Shown here one piece after another: positions 44,933 through 53,457 of a stretch of 64,000 nucleotides of DNA. How positions within the stretch are numbered: position 1 is the first letter of the stretch; every line of letters begins with the position of its first letter. The position numbers and the translations under genes are program-made. The DNA is from [Leptolyngbya] sp. JSC-1 (GTDB lineage Bacteria > Cyanobacteriota > Cyanobacteriia > Elainellales > Elainellaceae): NCBI GenBank assembly GCA_000733415.1, contig KL662191.1:765463-829462 (forward strand). The letters run 5' to 3'. The notes under the pieces are model-generated. The model did no database searches and was not told where the DNA came from. It saw only the letters and a list, made by a program, of their open reading frames with translations.

Positions 44933-45796
44933 CTACAGGCCATGAGTGTCTGACCAACCTTGCTGCTGAGCAATTTGCCTCACGGCTTCTACGCTCAAGT
45001 TCAAAGCTGCTGCCACTTGCTCGAAGCTCAGTCCCATTGCTAGTAAACGAGGAACGGCAGCCCGTCGTAATTGGGTTTCCTGTTGCAGGGCTTGTTCGGT
45101 TTGTTGTAAGGCCTGTTCAGTTTGCTGTAAGGCCTGTTCAGTTTGCTGTAGGGCCTGTTCGGTTTGCTGTAGGGCTTGTTCGGTTTCGCGTCGAGCTTGT
45201 TCGGCTTCAGAGGGACTTAAGAGCTTTTGCCCAGTTTGGGTGTAGAACCGCAGTTCTCCTTGAGTCAAGCGTAGTTCTAACCCCAGCACTTCACTGTAGA
45301 CACATAGGCTGCCGTCTGGTAGCAGGTTGGCTGGAATTGGGTGATAGTGTCCTTCGACTAACCGTAACCCTTTGAGTTGGGGCTGCAAGTATTCTCCGGT
45401 TGGGTCGTACTGAAAGTACTCTAAGACACCTAGCCGCGCATATTTCTGGGGTTTGTCCTCTTCGTCTTGCTCTTGGGTGGTTTTCGAGGTGATTTCTAGA
45501 ACAAATGCCGGCGTTTTGCCGCCTTCTTCCCACACCTTATAGCTTCTGCGCTTTTTCTTCTCTACCCCAAAGACAACAAACACATCCGGAGCGATTACCG
45601 CATCGGGAACTCCCTGTTTGTAGTAAATAAACAAATTGCCTGAAACATAGACATCCGGGCGATCTTGAAAATAGTTGCCCAGTGCCTCAACACCGTAAAT
45701 CAAATAATCGCGAGTTGGATCACTCTCGGCCATTGGCTTGCCATCAGAGTCTGGGTAGAGCAGGTCTGAATCGAGTTGGTCAATCGACAATGTCAT
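44933..45796 (-). CDS. Uma2-family (DUF820) nuclease-like protein with coiled-coil tail
   Basis: 287 residues from ATG 45796, with GGAG 7 bases upstream (a TTG at 45811 is in frame). The Uma2 domain (restriction-endonuclease-like fold) shows VYVSGNLFIYY, APDVFVVFG and PAFVLEITSKTT, giving the D...ExT core. It is followed by about five tandem copies of the heptad ALQQTEQ, a coiled coil, and a helix-turn-helix-like end (LLAMGLSFEQVAAALN). The family is greatly expanded in cyanobacteria and its role is unclear. Confidence 0.88.
   Translation of the reverse strand: MTLSIDQLDSDLLYPDSDGKPMAESDPTRDYLIYGVEALGNYFQDRPDVYVSGNLFIYYKQGVPDAVIAPDVFVVFGVEKKKRRSYKVWEEGGKTPAFVLEITSKTTQEQDEEDKPQKYARLGVLEYFQYDPTGEYLQPQLKGLRLVEGHYHPIPANLLPDGSLCVYSEVLGLELRLTQGELRFYTQTGQKLLSPSEAEQARRETEQALQQTEQALQQTEQALQQTEQALQQTEQALQQETQLRRAAVPRLLAMGLSFEQVAAALNLSVEAVRQIAQQQGWSDTHGL
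45082..45186 (-). repeat. 21-base tandem repeat inside the Uma2 gene
   Basis: About five units of a 21-mer containing GCCTGTTC and TTTGCTGTA on the plus strand, encoding the heptad ALQQTEQ. In-frame unit gain or loss would change coiled-coil length without breaking the gene. Confidence 0.9.
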
Positions 45797-46001
45797 ACCA
45801 ATCTCCCTCAACTCATGAATGCCCTCACCATAGCATTTGATAAACGTTACATTCAGTTAACGAAGAAGCTGGGGCAAACCCCATTTCGATATAGGCTAGA
45901 TCCGGAGCAAACCGCAATCGATTCTCCTAACCTACCGATTCGATTCAGCGTTGCTCGTTTAATCAACCGCTTAAGTTCAGACTTTCTTAGCATCCACGAT
46001 T

Positions 46002-47036
46002 ATGGTGAACACCGTTCCTAACAACCCATCCACTGCGGCCAACAGTCTACCTCCTGCCGATTCCCGTGAGCGCGTTAGTGCGTTTCTCAAGGGGCTGCAA
46101 GACAGCATTTGTCAAGGGTTGGAACAGCTTGATGGCGGCGGCAACTTTCAGGAAGATAGCTGGGAGCGGGAAGAAGGCGGCGGTGGTCGCTCTCGCGTCA
46201 TGAAGGCTGGCCATCTATTCGAGCAGGGTGGCGTCAACTTTTCGGAAGTCTGGGGCAAGGATCTGCCTCCTTCGATTTTGGTTCAGCGGCCTGAAGCCGC
46301 CGGACACGGATTTTATGCCACCGGAACTTCTATGGTGCTGCATCCGCGCAATCCCTATGTGCCCACGGTACACCTCAACTATCGTTACTTTGAAGCTGGT
46401 CCAGTCTGGTGGTTTGGTGGTGGCATCGACCTGACGCCCTACTATCCCTTTGTTGAAGACGTGAAACACTTTCACCAAACCCTGAAGGATGCCTGCGACC
46501 GGCACCACAGCGAGTACTATCCGACCTTCAAGCGCTGGTGTGACGAGTATTTCTATCTCAAGCATCGGGGCGAAACTCGCGGTGTTGGCGGCATCTTCTT
46601 TGACTATCAAGATAGTCGCGGTAAGCTTTACCACGGCCCTGATTCCAAGGGACCGGCAGCGGCCTATAGCAATGCAATTGGTGAGGTAGAACCCCGCAGT
46701 TGGGAACAACTGTTTGCCTTTGTGCAAGACTGCGGCAATGCCTTTCTACCCGCCTATGTGCCGATTGCCGAAAAGCGCCAAACTACCGAGTGGGGCGAAC
46801 GGGAGCGCAACTTCCAGCTCTACCGACGCGGGCGCTATGTTGAGTTCAATCTGGTCTATGACCGAGGCACAATCTTTGGCCTGCAAACCAATGGTCGTAC
46901 TGAGTCCATTCTGATGTCGCTGCCGCCCTTGGTCCGCTGGGAGTATAGCTACCATCCGGAGCCGGAAACGCCGGAAGCCCAGCTCTACGAGGTTTTTCTC
47001 AAACCACAAGACTGGTTAGGCAGCACAGTTAGTTAA
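46002..47036 (+). CDS. hemF: Oxygen-dependent coproporphyrinogen III oxidase
   Basis: 344 residues. Decarboxylates coproporphyrinogen III to protoporphyrinogen IX using O2, in the tetrapyrrole pathway. Signature segments are VHLNYRYFEAGPVWWFGGG with DLTPYYPF, the catalytic-site HRGETRGVGGIFFDY, and YVEFNLVYDRGTIFGLQTNGRTESILMSLPP across its end (long conserved block at about residues 278-310). Full family length. Monocistronic by spacing. Confidence 0.97.
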   Translation: MVNTVPNNPSTAANSLPPADSRERVSAFLKGLQDSICQGLEQLDGGGNFQEDSWEREEGGGGRSRVMKAGHLFEQGGVNFSEVWGKDLPPSILVQRPEAAGHGFYATGTSMVLHPRNPYVPTVHLNYRYFEAGPVWWFGGGIDLTPYYPFVEDVKHFHQTLKDACDRHHSEYYPTFKRWCDEYFYLKHRGETRGVGGIFFDYQDSRGKLYHGPDSKGPAAAYSNAIGEVEPRSWEQLFAFVQDCGNAFLPAYVPIAEKRQTTEWGERERNFQLYRRGRYVEFNLVYDRGTIFGLQTNGRTESILMSLPPLVRWEYSYHPEPETPEAQLYEVFLKPQDWLGSTVS

Positions 47037-47225
47037 ACCGATAGTTAAACCGATCTAGATAAGACCACAAAAATCCTGTGAGGATTGACCTTCCTTGGGG
47101 CAAGATAGATAGTGCTAAGTTAAACTACGTTAGGGTTCAATGCCCCTCAATGCAGTAGTTGATTCAGGCATCGCAGAAGGATTGGCCTAAGATACTCATA
47201 AGTCCCAAGGAAGGATACATCTCCA

Positions 47226-47585
47226 ATGGAGCAGACAATCCGTACCACTCAAGATGGCAGAACTGTTGTTGTTCTCACACCGACCGGGCGGCTTGATATT
47301 ACGACAGCATGGCAATTTCGGCTCAAGCTGCAAGAGTGTATTTCTAAGATTAGTCCTCACATTGTTGTAAACTTGGGCCAAGTCAACTTTATTGATAGTT
47401 CTGGATTGACATCCTTGGTGGCCGGAATGCGCGATGCCGATAAAATTAAAGGCAGTTTTCGCATCTGTAAGGTGCATCCCGAAGCCAAGCTCGTCTTTGA
47501 AGTGACAATGATGGACTCGGTGTTTGAGATTTTTGACACCGAAGAAGATGCCCTAGAAGGCCTTTCTCGTGGCATTACTACCTAG
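47226..47585 (+). CDS. STAS-domain anti-sigma-factor-antagonist-like protein
   Basis: 119 residues, a single STAS domain. LTPTGRLDITTAWQFR opens it and NFIDSSGLTSLVAGM carries the Ser normally phosphorylated by an anti-sigma kinase. AAGGAAGGA lies about 9 bases upstream of the ATG. No cognate kinase or phosphatase gene is adjacent. Confidence 0.93.
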   Translation: MEQTIRTTQDGRTVVVLTPTGRLDITTAWQFRLKLQECISKISPHIVVNLGQVNFIDSSGLTSLVAGMRDADKIKGSFRICKVHPEAKLVFEVTMMDSVFEIFDTEEDALEGLSRGITT

Positions 47586-47633
47586 CCTGCGGCGTATTAG
47601 AGCAAAGGGCTGTGCCAACCTGTGGTTTCTCTA

Positions 47634-47663
47634 CAAAAAATAAGGGGAAATGACTTTCCCCTT
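47634..47663 (-). terminator. Intrinsic terminator of psbN
   Basis: On the minus strand AAGGGGAAA-GTCA-TTTCCCCTT (9 pairs, 4-base loop) is followed by ATTTTTTG. It lies 85 bases beyond the psbN stop. Confidence 0.85.
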
Positions 47664-47747
47664 GAGCTTGAGCTAAATTTGTGCTGGACTCAATTCGAGT
47701 CTTAGCTGAGTTGAACCGACATCAAACGAAACTCATCTTTATGACTC

Positions 47748-47912
47748 TTAATCTTCGTGATCTTCAAACGGATCGTCCAGTTCCTTAGCAGGTGGCCCAA
47801 ATGAGGTGTAGATCGAGAGCGCAGTGATTGCCAACAGAAAAGCTCCAATCGCTACAATCATTGCTGTGGCAGGCTCCAGGTTCTGAATGCTAAAAACTGT
47901 TGCAAGCTCCAT
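47748..47912 (-). CDS. psbN: Photosystem II assembly protein PsbN
   Basis: 54 residues from ATG 47912. One membrane helix and the diagnostic C-terminus SIYTSFGPPAKELDDPFEDHED (split here at its conserved parts SFGPP, KEL and DPF). PsbN assists assembly of the photosystem II reaction centre. It is about ten residues longer at the N-terminus than the usual 43-47; an internal Met (MIVAIG) is an alternative start. Divergent from psbH with an 80-base shared promoter region. Confidence 0.9.
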   Translation of the reverse strand: MELATVFSIQNLEPATAMIVAIGAFLLAITALSIYTSFGPPAKELDDPFEDHED

Positions 47913-47992
47913 ATTTTGAAGAACCATAAATAGTATTATTCTTATGATATTACGGATCATTAAAAACGTTAGAGAACTATAGAAGGTCACTC

Positions 47993-48196
47993 ATGGCACA
48001 GCGGACTCGCTTGGGAGATATCCTTAAACCCCTCAACTCTGAATACGGTAAGGTCGCCCCTGGCTGGGGAACCACGCCCCTGATGGCAGTTTTCATGGGG
48101 TTGTTCTTTGTTTTCCTGCTGATTATTCTGCAGATCTATAACTCCTCGCTGATCCTGAACGGCGTCGAGGTCGATTGGTCTAGCCTCGGTGGCTAA
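47993..48196 (+). CDS. psbH: Photosystem II reaction centre protein H
   Basis: 67 residues: N-terminal stromal segment RTRLGDILKPLNSEYGKVAP, one membrane helix (MAVFMGLFFVFLLIILQIY) and a short lumenal end. Normal cyanobacterial length. AAGGT precedes the ATG by about 5 bases. Followed by a terminator at 48238-48261. Confidence 0.97.
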   Translation: MAQRTRLGDILKPLNSEYGKVAPGWGTTPLMAVFMGLFFVFLLIILQIYNSSLILNGVEVDWSSLGG

Positions 48197-48237
48197 GGCT
48201 GGCTCTCGGCTTAGCTTGATGAGTTTTCATAACGATT

Positions 48238-48261
48238 GCCCTGGGTTGTCCGGGGCTTTTT
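48238..48261 (+). terminator. Intrinsic terminator of psbH
   Basis: GCCCTGG, loop GTTGT, CCGGGGC (one G-T pair) followed by TTTTT, 42 bases after the psbH stop. Confidence 0.85.
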
Positions 48262-48264
48262 GAT

Positions 48265-48418
48265 AGTTTTAAGTTTTGAGTTTTGAGTTAAACGATTGAG
48301 GTGATGGCTTACTAGTTACTAGAGAGAGGGGCTGCCTCACTCGAACCGCTCTCACTGGACCTACCTTCAACCAATCGACTTGAACTCAAAACTTAGAACT
48401 CAAAACTTAAAACTTAAC
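48265..48418. repeat. Spacer bounded by inverted TTTTGAG-type arrays (copy 3)
   Basis: Left arm 48265-48290 (AGTTTTAAGTTTTGAG-like), right arm 48382-48418 (CTCAAAACTTAGAACTC type), about 90 unrelated bases between. It starts right after the psbH terminator. Confidence 0.75.
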
Positions 48419-48467
48419 CACGGCCCCTACACTAGAGGGAAGAGGTTAAACGTTCTCAGGAGGGCGT

Positions 48468-48782
48468 ATGAATATTTTTGGGATTGGTCTACCAGAGATG
48501 GCGCTGATTATGATTTTGGCCCTGCTAATCTTTGGTCCCAAAAAGCTGCCGGAAATTGGCCGCAGTCTTGGTAAAGCGATTCGGGGCTTCCAGGAAGCTT
48601 CTAAGGAATTTGAAACCGAATTCAAGAAAGAAGCCGAACGCATAGAAAAGGTGGTGAATGAGCCGATGAAGGCTACGCTGGAACCGCCCACACAAAAAGC
48701 ACTGGCCTCCACCCCGACCGATGCTAATCCAAGCGACGAAACTGTAACCAACGCTGAAATTGTTGAAGAGAAAACCAGCTAG
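48468..48782 (+). CDS. tatA: Sec-independent translocase protein TatA
   Basis: 104 residues. A short N-terminal membrane helix (GLPEMALIMILALLIFG), the hinge FGPKKLPEIGRSLG and a charged amphipathic helix (FQEASKEFETEFKKEAER) are all typical of TatA/E. It forms the pore for folded twin-arginine substrates in plasma and thylakoid membranes. The acidic tail is variable. A TCAGGAGG-like site precedes the ATG. pth follows 40 bases downstream. Confidence 0.95.
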   Translation: MNIFGIGLPEMALIMILALLIFGPKKLPEIGRSLGKAIRGFQEASKEFETEFKKEAERIEKVVNEPMKATLEPPTQKALASTPTDANPSDETVTNAEIVEEKTS

Positions 48783-48822
48783 TTCCGCTAATTATTTTTT
48801 TGATCACCATCCATTTGCGATC

Positions 48823-49461
48823 ATGACAGACGCCTCTGCTCTCATTTCGCCCCAGCTCGTTGTCGGTTTGGGCAATCCGGGTGCCAAGTATGACCAGACG
48901 CGCCACAATATTGGCTTTGAAGCGATTGATGCCCTTTCACAAGCTTGGCAAATTCCTCTGACGGAAAACCGCAAATTTCAAGGCTACTTTGGTGAAGGCA
49001 CAGCGGTCAAAGGGCAGAAAGTGCGCCTGCTGAAACCAACGACCTACATGAACCTGTCAGGCCAATCGATCCGAGCGGTAATCGATTGGTATAAACTGCC
49101 GCCCGAATCGGTGTTGGTGATCTATGACGACATGGATCTACCGGTCGGCAAGCTGCGCCTGCGCCAATCCGGATCGGCAGGTGGGCATAACGGCATGAAA
49201 TCAACCATTGCCCACCTGAATAGCCAAAACTTTCCTAGACTGCGGATTGGCATCGGTAGTCCGAAACAAAAAAGCGGCAATGGCGAGGTAGTGTCTCACG
49301 TGTTGGGTCGCTTTTCTGTAGCGGAACGGCAGGCTTTAGCTGAGGTGCTGAAGCTGGTGGTCGATGCGGTGGAAATGAGCATGAAGCAAGGCATTCCCAA
49401 GGCGATGAGCCTCTACAATAACCGCACCATTGAGCTGACCAATGCGTCCGAAGCCAGTTGA
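48823..49461 (+). CDS. pth: Peptidyl-tRNA hydrolase
   Basis: 212 residues from ATG 48823 (the frame extends back to a TTG at 48760 inside tatA). Recycles stalled peptidyl-tRNA. Motifs are VVGLGNPGAKYDQTRHNIGF (catalytic His), KPTTYMNLSG, VIYDDMDLPVGKLRLR (catalytic Asp) and GGHNGMKS. Confidence 0.96.
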   Translation: MTDASALISPQLVVGLGNPGAKYDQTRHNIGFEAIDALSQAWQIPLTENRKFQGYFGEGTAVKGQKVRLLKPTTYMNLSGQSIRAVIDWYKLPPESVLVIYDDMDLPVGKLRLRQSGSAGGHNGMKSTIAHLNSQNFPRLRIGIGSPKQKSGNGEVVSHVLGRFSVAERQALAEVLKLVVDAVEMSMKQGIPKAMSLYNNRTIELTNASEAS

Positions 49462-49521
49462 GCGGCTGATTGACACTGATTGATTAATATTGAAGCTGAT
49501 GCCCAGGTGTACCCTTCAGGC

Positions 49522-50874
49522 TCAGACCAGAAAACTGGATGCAGTCAGGTTATTGGCCTCAATGTTTAACAGCAACGCTAAAGGTTTGAAGCCACCGCTG
49601 GCATCGCCGTTGCTATCGATGCGGACAACGGTACTCCTATTTGCTTGAACTAGCCGCACATAGGACTCAAACGGATTGGGGCGGCTGTAGTCGGCTCGCT
49701 TGAAAATACTGCTCAGATCAATCAGGTCTCTGCCAAGCTGAAAATCGGTAATCGTGTCGCGACCGTGGTTGGGGTTGCTATAGATAAATTGGTCTCTGCC
49801 GGGGCCACCTTGCAGCACATCTGGCCCACCGCCGCCAGTCAGAGCATCGCGGTTGCCGCCGCCAGTTAAAGTATCCGCCTGAGCACCACCAACTAGAGTG
49901 TCATTGCCGGGACTGCCTTCGAGCTGATCGGCACCCCCCAACCCCCTGAGGACATCATCGCCGCTGAAGCCGACCAGTTTATCGGGGCCTGCTGTACCGC
50001 TGCGAGTAATGTCGTCTGTGATGCCAGAAATAACGCTGTTGCGAAACACATCCGCAAAAAAACTGTGGGCACGGGTGGTGGGATGAAACTGATCCCAAAA
50101 GAAAAATTGATTCGGGTCGGCGGCTGGATCTCTAGGTCGCAGGCCATTCAAATAAGAATCAGTGATGTTGGTAAAGCCAAAGGCTGCCGGATTTTGGGCA
50201 GCTTGCTCGGATAAGGGAAACAGATTAGACAGGATGATGTTGGAACCTGCTAACGAGTTCTCTAAGGCCGTTAGCGATGATTCCAGGGCAGCATTAAACC
50301 CGTTGCTCAAGTTCGTTAGATCCTGCAACCGTCCCGATTGAAGGCTGGCAGGAACTCGGCCCAGGTTGGGGGTTTGTACCACCACGATGTTTTTCGCACC
50401 CGATTGCACCAGGCTAGTCACAGCAGTTGCAATGTTGCTGACGGCGGTATTGATCGTAGCGACCGGATCGCTCGTCCCAATTTGATTCAAATCATTAGCA
50501 CCGGCCCAGATGAAATACAGATCTTCTGCTCCCGCTCCTAAACTGCTGGCCTGACTCTTGAAGCGATCGATCTGATCGAGCAAGCCGTCTAATCTCAAAC
50601 CGGGAACCAGATTGTTATTGCCGTTTTCACGTCCGGTGCGGGCACCACCAACCGCAAAGTTAGTGGCGAGCGATGCGGGCAGACCAAGTTGGGCCGCCAA
50701 TGTTTCAACCGCAACTGGCCCATTTGAAAAACGTCCATCAAAGTAAGGCGGGCTAGGAGGAAGCAAACCCAAGGTTGCTTTAGACGAGTTGCCGATGTCC
50801 GATAGGCTGTCCCCAAACACAAACAGATCGTATTGCAGCTGAGGAGTGTTGGAAGCCTTGTTATCAGTAGTCAT
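49522..50874 (-). CDS. GDSL/SGNH esterase fused to RTX repeats
   Basis: 450 residues from ATG 50874, chosen because GAGGTAAA lies 8 bases upstream; the frame extends to 51018. The N-terminal 280 residues are an SGNH hydrolase: FVFGDSLSDIGN (nucleophile Ser), FAVGGARTG, FIWAGANDL (block III Asn) and DQFHPTTRAH (catalytic Asp and His). Then come five to six RTX repeats (GFSGDDVLRGLGGADQLEG) and a C-terminal module with DQFIYSNPNHGRDTITDF, DLIDLSSIF and a final SSFLV, like that of the RTX protein at 12014-12859. Predicted to be a secreted, calcium-stabilised lipase or esterase. Confidence 0.92.
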   Translation of the reverse strand: MTTDNKASNTPQLQYDLFVFGDSLSDIGNSSKATLGLLPPSPPYFDGRFSNGPVAVETLAAQLGLPASLATNFAVGGARTGRENGNNNLVPGLRLDGLLDQIDRFKSQASSLGAGAEDLYFIWAGANDLNQIGTSDPVATINTAVSNIATAVTSLVQSGAKNIVVVQTPNLGRVPASLQSGRLQDLTNLSNGFNAALESSLTALENSLAGSNIILSNLFPLSEQAAQNPAAFGFTNITDSYLNGLRPRDPAADPNQFFFWDQFHPTTRAHSFFADVFRNSVISGITDDITRSGTAGPDKLVGFSGDDVLRGLGGADQLEGSPGNDTLVGGAQADTLTGGGNRDALTGGGGPDVLQGGPGRDQFIYSNPNHGRDTITDFQLGRDLIDLSSIFKRADYSRPNPFESYVRLVQANRSTVVRIDSNGDASGGFKPLALLLNIEANNLTASSFLV

Positions 50875-50957
50875 ATGCCGGTTTACCTCGGTTGTCAGAC
50901 GGCTTGCCATTGTAAACCATGACTTGGCTCTGAAGATTTTGTTGCGGAAGCAGTTAT

Positions 50958-50985
50958 AAAAATCCCCCGCCGAACCGACGAGGGA
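50958..50985 (-). terminator. Intrinsic terminator after the DUF4912 gene
   Basis: On the minus strand TCCCTCGTCG and its complement CGGCGGGGGA (with G-T pairs) close a 3-base loop, followed by TTTTT. It lies about 64 bases beyond the DUF4912 stop and upstream of the esterase gene, so these two genes are separate transcripts. Confidence 0.8.
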
Positions 50986-51048
50986 GGAGCAATCACGCTT
51001 GAAATGGCTTGAAATCAACTGAAATCAGTCAGACTCAAATCGACTGTC

Positions 51049-52872
51049 TTAGGCTTGGGGGAGCCATTCTGGAACAGCTTCTTCCTTGGTGTTGGTGTTG
51101 CGCTCTGGCGTTTCCCGGACGAACTTCATGTGGATGGAACGGATCTGTTCACCATCTGCCGCTACCGCCATAATTGGGAAATCAATCAACCCATCCTGGA
51201 ACGACATTTGGAAGCGGAACGTGCCGTCTGGATTCAGTTTAACTGGGCGTCCTGCAATCGTTACCGTAGCATCAGGTTCGGTCGCACCGTAGACAATCAG
51301 TTCCGCATCGGCAATCAACCAGAACTGCCGCGGACGAATGGGCGGCATCGAAGCCGAGAAGCCCACCCCCGACATGCCCACGCCCGACATGCTATACATG
51401 CCAACCCCGGACATGGTGTACATGCCAACTCCTGAGGTGGTGTACATGCCAACACCCGACATCATGCCGACCCCAGACTCAGTCAAAGCCGCCATGCCCA
51501 CGCCCGACATGCTATACATGCCAACCCCAGACATCATGCCGACTCCTGAAGTGGTGTACATGCCGACACCCGACATCATGCCGATACCGGATTCACTCAA
51601 AGCCGACATGCCCACGCCCGACATCATGCCCATACCTGAGGTAGTGTACATACCAACACCCGAGGTAGTGTACATACCAACACCCGACATCATGCCGACC
51701 CCAGACTCAGTCAAAGCCGACATGCCCACGCCCGACATGCTATACATGCCAACCCCAGACATCATGCCGACACCCGACATCATGCCCGCGCCCGACTCAG
51801 TCAAAGCCGCCATGCCCACACCCGACATCATGCCCATACCTGAGGTAGTGTACATACCAACCCCGGACATCATGCCGACACCCGACGTCATGCCGACCCC
51901 AGACTCAGTCCGAGCTGCCATACCCACACCGGACATCATCCCAACCCCGGACATCATGCCGACGCCCGACACCATGCCGATACCCGACATCATGCCGACA
52001 CCTGATTCGGTTTTTTCGGCCCATTTGCCGACACCCGACGGAAACACATACGAGCTAACCGACTCTTCGGGTACTTGATGCATTGAACCAAACACCGAAC
52101 CAGCAACCCGATCAGCTTCAGCCGCTTGAGCCAGTTCAAACACTTGATTGTAGCTGGGCATGTCCACTTCGTACTTGCCTGAAGGGTGAGCCAGCTTCAG
52201 GAAAGTCTTGCCCTGGAGTTCTTCATCCCAATCGATGGTGACAAACTGATCGTCAATCCAGTCAGACGGATAAACGGGCGGAATCCGCACCGCCGCCGAG
52301 CGAGCCAGCAGCAGCCAGCGACCGTCAGCAGCGATGTAGCCAATTTCAACCATATAGTCCCGATCGCTCACGGGTACAGGCAAATACCACTCGCGGGCCA
52401 GCTCATCACATTCATACTGCTGCAAGCTGTGGGGGCGCTGGATATTGGTATTGATGTCGGTCACATCGTAGAACCGTAGAGCCAATCGAATCCCACCCTG
52501 ACGGCGCAATTCTTCTTTGTGCTCGTTGGGAATATCCCAATAAGCATAGGCCCACTGGGGATCACGGGGCATGAGTACAATTCGACTATCGCCATAGCCG
52601 GCAGGTAAATCCGGCAAGCCCTCATCAACTACCACAAGGGGACCTCCCTGGCGATCAGTTTGTCCAACATCAAATTTTGCTGCTTCCACTTCTGCTTGTG
52701 CCTCCAAGGTACGGGACGGACTTGGTGAAAACCGAAGCTGTTGCGCTTCTAGAATCGCCTTCAGAAGCTGGTCTTTCCGCATCCGGCTGTAGCGCGAGAT
52801 GTTCAGCTCACTCGCAACTCGGCGGAGTTGTCGGAGTGTCATTTCTTCTAAAGGCGGACGTTCTGCTGACAT
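51049..52872 (-). CDS. DUF4912 protein with long SGVGM repeat region
   Basis: 607 residues; GGAGG lies 9 bases before the ATG. An N-terminal Rho-N/SAP-like helical domain (LRQLRRVASELNISRYSR and KDQLLKAILEAQ, about 10-50) is followed by a DUF4912 domain (about 85-225: SRIVLMPRDPQWAYAYWDIP, DREYMVEIGYI-like DRDYMVEIGYI, GRWLLLARS). A repeat region (about 278-507) has some 30 copies of SG[V/M/I/A]GM joined by MM, YTT, YSM or AALTE linkers. A second beta-rich domain follows (FWLIADAELIVYGATEPDA). Function unknown. The repeats are rich in Met and Gly, with no charge. Possible roles are nucleic-acid binding through Rho-N plus assembly through the repeats. Confidence 0.9.
   Translation of the reverse strand: MSAERPPLEEMTLRQLRRVASELNISRYSRMRKDQLLKAILEAQQLRFSPSPSRTLEAQAEVEAAKFDVGQTDRQGGPLVVVDEGLPDLPAGYGDSRIVLMPRDPQWAYAYWDIPNEHKEELRRQGGIRLALRFYDVTDINTNIQRPHSLQQYECDELAREWYLPVPVSDRDYMVEIGYIAADGRWLLLARSAAVRIPPVYPSDWIDDQFVTIDWDEELQGKTFLKLAHPSGKYEVDMPSYNQVFELAQAAEADRVAGSVFGSMHQVPEESVSSYVFPSGVGKWAEKTESGVGMMSGIGMVSGVGMMSGVGMMSGVGMAARTESGVGMTSGVGMMSGVGMYTTSGMGMMSGVGMAALTESGAGMMSGVGMMSGVGMYSMSGVGMSALTESGVGMMSGVGMYTTSGVGMYTTSGMGMMSGVGMSALSESGIGMMSGVGMYTTSGVGMMSGVGMYSMSGVGMAALTESGVGMMSGVGMYTTSGVGMYTMSGVGMYSMSGVGMSGVGFSASMPPIRPRQFWLIADAELIVYGATEPDATVTIAGRPVKLNPDGTFRFQMSFQDGLIDFPIMAVAADGEQIRSIHMKFVRETPERNTNTKEEAVPEWLPQA
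51352..52040 (-). repeat. In-gene repeat array coding for SGVGM units
   Basis: About 690 bases built from 21- and 24-base units containing ATGCCGACACCCGAC or close variants on the plus strand. Near-identical units and larger super-units (about 100-150 bases) suggest recent unequal crossing-over. The opposite strand is also open across it. Confidence 0.92.
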
Positions 52873-53141
52873 AGGGTTAGCCTCCGATAGAGTCTAAAAA
52901 AATTGGTCAATGCCAGTGCTTAATCGGATCAGTTTTGCTAAGAGCACCTGAAAACTTTCGGTATCGATCGCTCCTGTGGTTACGTAGCCCGGAACTTGGC
53001 CTGAAACTTGATTGAACTGTTGCACACTAATCAACTGCATTCGCCTCAGTTAAGTTAAACGACCATGGCAAACCCGACTTTCCACTCCAGCAACCCTTCT
53101 GCACCTACCAAAGGATTACTCAGGATCGCGAACCAGACTAA

Positions 53142-53179
53142 TTGCATTGAGCGTTTGCATTGAGCGTTTGCATTGAGCG
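53142..53179. repeat. 13-base tandem repeat, three copies
   Basis: TTTGCATTGAGCG occurs three times head to tail (the first lacks its first base). Confidence 0.9.
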
Positions 53180-53308
53180 TGTGAGAACGATCAGGGATCG
53201 TGGGGATCGGTTGTGACCCCATAGTGCAGAAAATCAGCCTGGGAATCAAGGGGCTACTCTGCCTATTCTGCCTGAAGTTACGCAATTATTAGTAAAACGG
53301 GGATCGAA

Positions 53309-53372
53309 ATGTCATGATTTCCTAACATTAGCTGAGCCAGAGATCGCAATAAATATCAGGAAATCATGACAT
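53309..53372. repeat. Perfect 15-bp inverted repeat with 34-base loop
   Basis: ATGTCATGATTTCCT (53309-53323) and its exact complement (53358-53372). Each arm is followed by a related direct repeat CATTAGCTGAGCCAG / CATTAGCCAAGCCAG. It lies about 86 bases upstream of the DUF2993 gene. Confidence 0.92.
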
Positions 53373-53457
53373 TAGCCAAGCCAGTCATAGTCAGATAGAC
53401 ATTTAGGCGGAAGCTGAGTAAGATTACTCAGTAGTTTGAGGGTTGAATAGCTGCTTG

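Larger units (their letters stand above)
52873..53457. other. Intergenic region with several repeats
   Basis: 585 bases between two divergent genes. No convincing gene. It holds a 13-base tandem repeat (53142-53179) and a long inverted repeat (53309-53372). Promoters of both flanking genes should lie here. Confidence 0.55.

Noticed and set aside
51338..52078. 246-codon open frame on the plus strand rich in PTPDM repeats
   Set aside because: It is the complement of the SGVGM repeat array, whose codon pattern avoids stops on both strands. It has no ribosome site or known domain.
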